NCBI RefSeq assembly: GCF_041053105.1
Contig: NZ_CP163444.1
Location: 2,232,001 to 2,296,000 of the forward strand
DNA: 64,000 bases
Direction: 5' to 3'
From: Streptomyces sp. R44
GTDB taxonomy: Bacteria; Actinomycetota; Actinomycetes; Streptomycetales; Streptomycetaceae
The translations under genes were made by a program, and so were the position numbers. The notes beneath the pieces are model-generated. The model was not told the origin of the DNA. It worked only from the letters and a program-made list of their open reading frames with translations, and did not search any database. This document shows, one piece after another, positions 59,593-64,000 of this stretch. Each line of letters starts with the position of its first letter. Position 1 is the stretch's first letter.

Positions 59593-61020
59593 CTAGGCGA
59601 GTGGTTCTCCGATGTGGTGGACCCTGACCAGGTTCGTGGAGCCCGCGACGCCCGGCGGGGAGCCCGCCGTGATGACCACGATGTCGCCCGGCCGGCAGCG
59701 GCCGATCCGCAGCAGCTCCTCGTCGACCTGGGCCACCATCGCGTCCGTGGAGTCCACGTGCGGGCCGAGGAAGGTCTCGACGCCCCACGTCAGGTTGAGC
59801 TGGGAGCGGGTCGCCGGGTCCGGCGTGAAGGCGAGCAGCGGGATCGGCGAGCGGTAGCGGGAGAGCCGCTTGACCGTGTCGCCGGACTGGGTGAACGCCA
59901 CCAGGAACCTGGCGCCCAGGAAGTCGCCCATCTCGGCGGCCGCGCGGGCCACCGCGCCGCCCTGGGTGCGCGGCTTGTTCCGCTCGGTGAGCGGCGGAAG
60001 CCCCTTGGCGAGGATGTCCTCCTCCGCGGCCTCGACGATCCGGCTCATGGTGCGGACCGTCTCGATCGGGTAGCGGCCGACGCTGGTCTCGCCGGAGAGC
60101 ATCACGGCGTCGGTGCCGTCGATGACCGCGTTCGCCACGTCGCTCGCCTCGGCGCGCGTGGGGCGGGAGTTGTCGATCATCGAGTCGAGCATCTGGGTGG
60201 CGACGATGACCGGCTTGGCGTTGCGCTTGGCCAGCTTCACGGCGCGCTTCTGGACGATCGGCACCTGCTCCAGGGGCATCTCGACGCCCAGGTCGCCGCG
60301 GGCGACCATGATGCCGTCGAAGGCGGCGACGATCTCCTCGATGTTCTCGACGGCCTGCGGCTTCTCGATCTTGGCGATGACGGGGAGCCGGCGGCCCTCC
60401 TCGTCCATGATCCGGTGCACGTCGTCGATGTCGCGGGCGCTGCGGACGAAGGAGAGGGCGACGACGTCGGCGCCGGTGCGCAGCGCCCAGCGCAGGTCCT
60501 CGATGTCCTTCTCGGACAGGGCGGGGACGGAGACGGCGACCCCGGGCAGGTTGAGGCCCTTGTGGTCGGAGACCATGCCGCCCTCGATCACGCGGGTGCG
60601 CACGCGCGGGCCGTCGACGGAGGTGACCTCCAGGGTGACGCGGCCGTCGTCGACGAGGACGCGCTCGCCCGGGGTCACGTCCCCGGCGAGGCCGGCGTAG
60701 GTCGTCCCGCAGCCGTGGCGGTCGCCCTCCCTGGGCTCGACGGTGATGGTGAACTCGTCGCCGCGTTCAAGGAGTACGGGCCCCTCGCGGAAGCGGCCGA
60801 GGCGGATCTTCGGGCCTTGAAGGTCGGCGAGGACCCCGACGCTGCGGCCGGTCTCGTCGGCGGCTTTGCGGACGCGCTGGTAGCGCTCCTCGTGCTCGGC
60901 ATAGCTGCCGTGGCTGAGGTTGAAGCGGGCCACGTCCATTCCGGCCTCGATCAACGCCTTGATCTGGTCGTATGTTTCGGTGGCGGGCCCAAGGGTACAA
61001 ACGATTTTCGCTCGGCGCAT
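59593..61020 (-). CDS. pyk: Pyruvate kinase
   Basis: A 475-residue glycolytic enzyme converting phosphoenolpyruvate and ADP to pyruvate and ATP. Signatures: KIVCTLGPATETYDQIKALIEAGMDVARFNLSHG, DLQGPKIRLG, the substrate motif IAKIEKPQAVENI with the catalytic Lys, VARGDLGVEMPLEQVP with metal ligands, and MLSGETSVGRYPIE. ATG at 61020. The 146-bp gap to the SIMPL gene has CTTGTTGACAAG as a dyad at about 61094-61105 but no clear promoter. Confidence 0.98.
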   Translation of the reverse strand: MRRAKIVCTLGPATETYDQIKALIEAGMDVARFNLSHGSYAEHEERYQRVRKAADETGRSVGVLADLQGPKIRLGRFREGPVLLERGDEFTITVEPREGDRHGCGTTYAGLAGDVTPGERVLVDDGRVTLEVTSVDGPRVRTRVIEGGMVSDHKGLNLPGVAVSVPALSEKDIEDLRWALRTGADVVALSFVRSARDIDDVHRIMDEEGRRLPVIAKIEKPQAVENIEEIVAAFDGIMVARGDLGVEMPLEQVPIVQKRAVKLAKRNAKPVIVATQMLDSMIDNSRPTRAEASDVANAVIDGTDAVMLSGETSVGRYPIETVRTMSRIVEAAEEDILAKGLPPLTERNKPRTQGGAVARAAAEMGDFLGARFLVAFTQSGDTVKRLSRYRSPIPLLAFTPDPATRSQLNLTWGVETFLGPHVDSTDAMVAQVDEELLRIGRCRPGDIVVITAGSPPGVAGSTNLVRVHHIGEPLA

Positions 61021-61166
61021 GAGTCGAGCCTAGGCCTTACCCATCAGTAGGAAATTGGCTCGGCATGACTACTCAACAACCTTTCCGTGAAAGCTTGTTG
61101 ACAAGTCTTGAATCTGTGCACCGGCGTGCTCCGATGAGCGATTTTCGCGCCCCCGAGCCCCCCGTC

Positions 61167-61850
61167 TCAGAGTGCGGGCGGCCTCATCGTGAACCGGGCC
61201 ACGACCTCGGCCGTGACCGTCTGCCGCTGCGGTTCGAGATCGAGCGGCGGCGCCTCGCCGGCCGCCTCCGCCGAGTAGGCCACGGCCGCCCCGCCGAAGC
61301 CGCCGCGCCGCGGCCGCAGCGGCTCCGCGAGCCCGGCGTCCGACAGTTCGAGGAGTGAGGCGAGCGAGGTGCCGAGCGCCTCCGCGTAGGCCCGGGCCCG
61401 CTGCACCGCCTCCTCGACCGCACGCCCGCGCGCCTCCGCGTACGCCGGGGAGGCCGGTCGCAGGGTCCACCAGGGGCCGTCGACGCTCGTCATCTCCAGG
61501 TCGGCCAGCCGGGTCACCAGCTCGCCGAGCGCGGTGAAGTCGGTCAGCTCGGCCGTCAGCCGCACCCGGCCCGTATAGGCGTGCACGCGCTCCCCCCGCC
61601 CCTTCCGGGTCAGCTCGGGGGAGAGCGAGAAGCTGCCCGTCTCCAGCTTCTCGACCGCGTCGCCGAGCGCCTTGACCAGGTCGAGCACCCGCGCGTTGCG
61701 GCGGGTCAGATCGGCGAGCGTCTCCGCGCGGTCCGTCCCCCGGGCGGAGACGGTCACCCAGATCCGGGCGAGCTCGGGCTCGATCTCCAGACGTCCTTCG
61801 CCACGGACCGTCACCTGGGGCGCGTCCGGGGTCGCGTGTGGCTGTGTCAT
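61167..61850 (-). CDS. SIMPL (DUF541) domain protein
   Basis: A 227-residue SIMPL protein. The pattern VTVRGEGRLEIEPELARIWVTVSARG at the N-terminus and GRVRLTAELTDFTALGELVTRLA in the middle match the family, whose members are periplasmic or surface proteins with dodecameric assembly in some species. No signal peptide is visible, so this one may be cytoplasmic. ATG at 61850. Function not established. Confidence 0.9.
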   Translation of the reverse strand: MTQPHATPDAPQVTVRGEGRLEIEPELARIWVTVSARGTDRAETLADLTRRNARVLDLVKALGDAVEKLETGSFSLSPELTRKGRGERVHAYTGRVRLTAELTDFTALGELVTRLADLEMTSVDGPWWTLRPASPAYAEARGRAVEEAVQRARAYAEALGTSLASLLELSDAGLAEPLRPRRGGFGGAAVAYSAEAAGEAPPLDLEPQRQTVTAEVVARFTMRPPAL

Positions 61851-61887
61851 ACCGAACACTTTCCCACTCCGTAACCCACAAGGACTG

Positions 61888-61916
61888 TTGCGACGGTGCG
61901 GTCTGAGCCAGAATCT
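61888..61916 (+). promoter_or_regulatory. Promoter of the secreted nucleotidase gene
   Basis: TTGCGA (61888-61893), 17-bp spacer, GAATCT (61911-61916). The leader of about 50 nt contains the SD AGGGGAGA before ATG at 61975. Confidence 0.65.
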
Positions 61917-61974
61917 ACGCGCGTTGTGCGCCACGGTTGGCGCCGGCGCCACAGAACCAAAGGGGAGAAAACAG

Positions 61975-63786
61975 ATGCCGCTGAACCGCAGGACGTTCCT
62001 GGAGCGCTCGGCCGCCGCCGGGGCCGGAGTGGCCGTCGCCGGAGTCGCCGCCGTTCCCGCCGAGGCCGCCGCCGAGCCCCTCGGCAACGGCCGGCCGCGT
62101 CCGCAGAAGCGGTACTCGTTCACCGTGATGGGCACCACCGACCTGCACGGCAACGTCTTCAACTGGGACTACTTCACGGACAAGGAGTTCGACGACAAGG
62201 CGCACAACGACGTCGGCCTCGCCAAGATCTCCACCCTGGTCGACCAGGTGCGCGCGGAGAAGGGCGAGGAGAACACGCTCCTCATCGACGCCGGCGACAC
62301 CATCCAGGGCACCCAGCTGTCCTACTACTACGCCAAGGTCGACCCGATCACGCAGACCGGCGGCCCCGTCCACCCCATGGCCCAGGCCATGAACGCCATC
62401 GGCTACGACGCCGCCGCGCTCGGCAACCACGAGTTCAACTACGGCATCCCGGTGCTCCGGAAGTTCGAGGAGCAGTGCGACTTCCCGCTGCTCGGCGCCA
62501 ACGCGCTCGACGCCAAGACCCTGCGCCCGGCCTTCGCGCCGTACAGCATGCACTGTCTGCGCACCCCGCACGGCAGGGACGTCAAGGTCGCGGTCCTGGG
62601 CCTGACCAACCCGGGCATCGCCATCTGGGACAAGGCGAACGTCACCGGCAAGATGGTCTTCCCCGGCCTGGAGGAGCAGGCGGCGAAGTGGGTGCCGAAG
62701 CTGCGCTCCATGGGCGCCGACGTCGTGGTCGTCTCGGCGCACTCCGGCTCCTCCGGCACCTCCTCGTACGGTGACCAGCTCCCGTACATCGAGAACGCCG
62801 CCGGGCTCGTCGCCGAGCAGGTCCCGGGCATCGACGCGATCCTCGTCGGCCACGCGCACACCGAGATCCCCGAGTACCGGGTGAAGAACAAGGAGACCGG
62901 CAAGGACGTCGTCCTCTCCGAGCCGCTGAAGTGGGGCCAGCGCCTCACCCTCTTCTCCTTCGACCTGGTGTGGGAGAAGGGCCGCTGGGTCGTCGAGAAG
63001 GCCGGCGCGCAGGTCCTCAACTCCAACACGGTCGCCGAGGACCCGGAGATCACCGGGCTGCTCGCGGACGAGCACAAGAAGGTCGTCGCGTACGTCAACC
63101 AGGTCATCGGCACCTCCACGGCGGCCATGACCACGGCCGACGCGCCGTGGAAGGACGAGCCGATCATCGACCTGATCAACGTCGTCCAGGCCGAGACGGT
63201 GAAGGCGGCGCTCGCGGGCGGCGCGTACGCCGGTCTTCCGGTGCTCTCGCAGGCCTCCTGCTTCTCCCGCACGGCCCGGATCCCGGCCGGCGAGATCAGC
63301 ATCAAGGACGCCGCCGGCCTCTACCCCTTCGAGAACACCCTGGAGGCCCGACTGATGACGGGCGCCCAGCTGAAGGACTACCTGGAGTACTCGGCGAAGT
63401 ACTACGTCCAGACCCCGGCGGGCGCGCCCGTCGACACCGCGAAGCTCACCAACGCGGACGCCACCCCCGACTACAACTACGACGCCGTGTCGGGCCTGAC
63501 GTACGACATCGACATCGCCAAGCCCGTCGGGCAGCGGATCAGCGGCCTGTCCTTCCAGGGCAAGCCGCTCGACCCGGCCGCGCAGTTCGTCCTCGCGGTC
63601 AACAACTACCGCGCCTCCGGCGGCGGCGCCTTCCCGCACGTCGCCAAGGCCCAGCAGCTGTGGGCGAACTCGGACGAGATCCGCAACACGATCATCCAGT
63701 GGGTGAAGGCCAAGGGCACGGTCGACCCGGGCACCTTCGCATCGGTGGGCTGGAAGCTGACCCGGGACGGCGTTCCGGTCTTCTAG
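61975..63786 (+). CDS. Tat-exported bifunctional metallophosphatase/5'-nucleotidase
   Basis: A 603-residue secreted enzyme. The N-terminus NRRTFLERSAAAGAGVAVAG is a twin-arginine signal (RRTFL). The metallophosphoesterase domain follows: TTDLHGNVFN, DAGDTIQGT, LGNHEFNYG, VVVSAHSGSSG, GHAHTEIPEY. The C-terminal 5'-nucleotidase domain has PLIDLIN-type VVQAETVKAAL and the substrate stacking region YPFENTLEARLMTGAQLKDYLEYSAKYYVQTPAGAPVD. It hydrolyses extracellular nucleotides, supplying phosphate and nucleosides. Convergent with the next gene. Confidence 0.95.
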   Translation: MPLNRRTFLERSAAAGAGVAVAGVAAVPAEAAAEPLGNGRPRPQKRYSFTVMGTTDLHGNVFNWDYFTDKEFDDKAHNDVGLAKISTLVDQVRAEKGEENTLLIDAGDTIQGTQLSYYYAKVDPITQTGGPVHPMAQAMNAIGYDAAALGNHEFNYGIPVLRKFEEQCDFPLLGANALDAKTLRPAFAPYSMHCLRTPHGRDVKVAVLGLTNPGIAIWDKANVTGKMVFPGLEEQAAKWVPKLRSMGADVVVVSAHSGSSGTSSYGDQLPYIENAAGLVAEQVPGIDAILVGHAHTEIPEYRVKNKETGKDVVLSEPLKWGQRLTLFSFDLVWEKGRWVVEKAGAQVLNSNTVAEDPEITGLLADEHKKVVAYVNQVIGTSTAAMTTADAPWKDEPIIDLINVVQAETVKAALAGGAYAGLPVLSQASCFSRTARIPAGEISIKDAAGLYPFENTLEARLMTGAQLKDYLEYSAKYYVQTPAGAPVDTAKLTNADATPDYNYDAVSGLTYDIDIAKPVGQRISGLSFQGKPLDPAAQFVLAVNNYRASGGGAFPHVAKAQQLWANSDEIRNTIIQWVKAKGTVDPGTFASVGWKLTRDGVPVF

Positions 63787-63789
63787 TCG

Positions 63790-64000
63790 TCACACGTTCT
63801 GAGCGAGAGGCGTCAGCTTCCGGTCCTGGGCCGGGATGCTCGGCGCCTCTCGCGTCTCCAGGCCGAAGGTGGTGAAGGCCGTGCGGCGCGGCAGCGGGTA
63901 CGGCTCCTTGCCGGTGACCGAGTTGAGGATGGTCGCGCTGCGCCAGGCCGCGAGGCCCAGGTCGGGGGCGCCGACACCATGGGTGTGCCGCTCGGCGTTC
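63790..64000 (-). CDS. C-terminal end of a lysine/ornithine N-monooxygenase (SidA/IucD/PvdA family), partial
   Basis: The last ~69 residues of a gene entering from the right. NAERHTHGVGAPDLGLAAWRSATILNSVTGKEPYPLPRRTAFTTFGL matches the end of N-hydroxylating flavoprotein monooxygenases used in siderophore biosynthesis. Stop TGA at 63790-63792. Only the C-terminus is visible, so substrate (lysine, cadaverine or ornithine) cannot be told. Confidence 0.8.
   Translation of the reverse strand, partial: NAERHTHGVGAPDLGLAAWRSATILNSVTGKEPYPLPRRTAFTTFGLETREAPSIPAQDRKLTPLAQNV
63803..63853. terminator. Long-loop hairpin at the 3' end of both convergent genes
   Basis: GCGAGAGGCG (63803-63812) pairs with CGCCTCTCGC (63844-63853) over a loop that has an inner CCGG stem. 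It is inside the monooxygenase coding end and may terminate the nucleotidase transcript. Confidence 0.55.

Overview
The window is very GC-rich, uses GTG and TTG starts freely, and carries a long sortase-type chaplin, mycothiol-dependent enzymes, an SPW_0924-type small membrane protein and the order uvrA - uvrB - coaE - rpsA - polA - liv operon - pdtaR - pyk. Together these point to the core chromosome of a Streptomyces species. I see no insertion sequence, prophage, CRISPR array or biosynthetic cluster. Coding density is high and nearly every gene can be assigned at least to a family.

Layout. 1-5 kb: start of uvrA, a mycothiol-dependent isomerase-family enzyme, a metallo-hydrolase, an MHS-type transporter, and a TerC membrane protein behind a yybP-ykoY (Mn2+) riboswitch. 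5-11 kb: a TerD/degenerate FtsK-like fusion, a stand-alone TerD, uvrB, an MHYT sensor. 11-25 kb: ogt, two MFS transporters, a discoidin-phosphoesterase/MFS/propeller operon, a cupin, psuG-psuK, a nucleoside-kinase-like protein, a VOC protein, an SDR-merR pair, and divergent hxlR/alaA. 25-31 kb: long chaplin and a SNF2 helicase-SWIM operon. 31-36 kb: TPR protein, coaE, PAC2 protein, rpsA, a methyltransferase. 36-47 kb: hrpB, DUF3068, SPW_0924, a lytic transglycosylase, DUF4184, a serine hydrolase, polA. 47-59 kb: molybdopterin oxidoreductase, a proline-rich membrane protein, a thioesterase, a trypsin-like protease, livKHMGF. 59-64 kb: pdtaR (ANTAR regulator), a tRNA with Leu anticodon CAA, pyk, a SIMPL protein, a Tat-exported 5'-nucleotidase, and the end of an N-hydroxylating monooxygenase.

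Main theme. Six promoters share a motif close to TTGTCRGTG-N8-TAnnnT, the RecA-independent (PafBC/RecA-NDp) DNA-damage promoter of actinobacteria. They lie in front of terD, uvrB, ogt, the SNF2-SWIM operon, polA and the FdhF/YdeP-like oxidoreductase, usually placed so that the transcript would begin at or beside the start codon. The window therefore looks like a dispersed DNA-repair regulon, with terD and the oxidoreductase as unexpected members. Other regulatory structures worth attention are the Mn2+ riboswitch whose P1 strand can also sequester the terC ribosome-binding site, a 43-bp dyad between hxlR and alaA, a MerR-type long-spacer promoter, and a TetR-style operator before the thioesterase.

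All assignments come from reading motifs and gene order; no database search was run.
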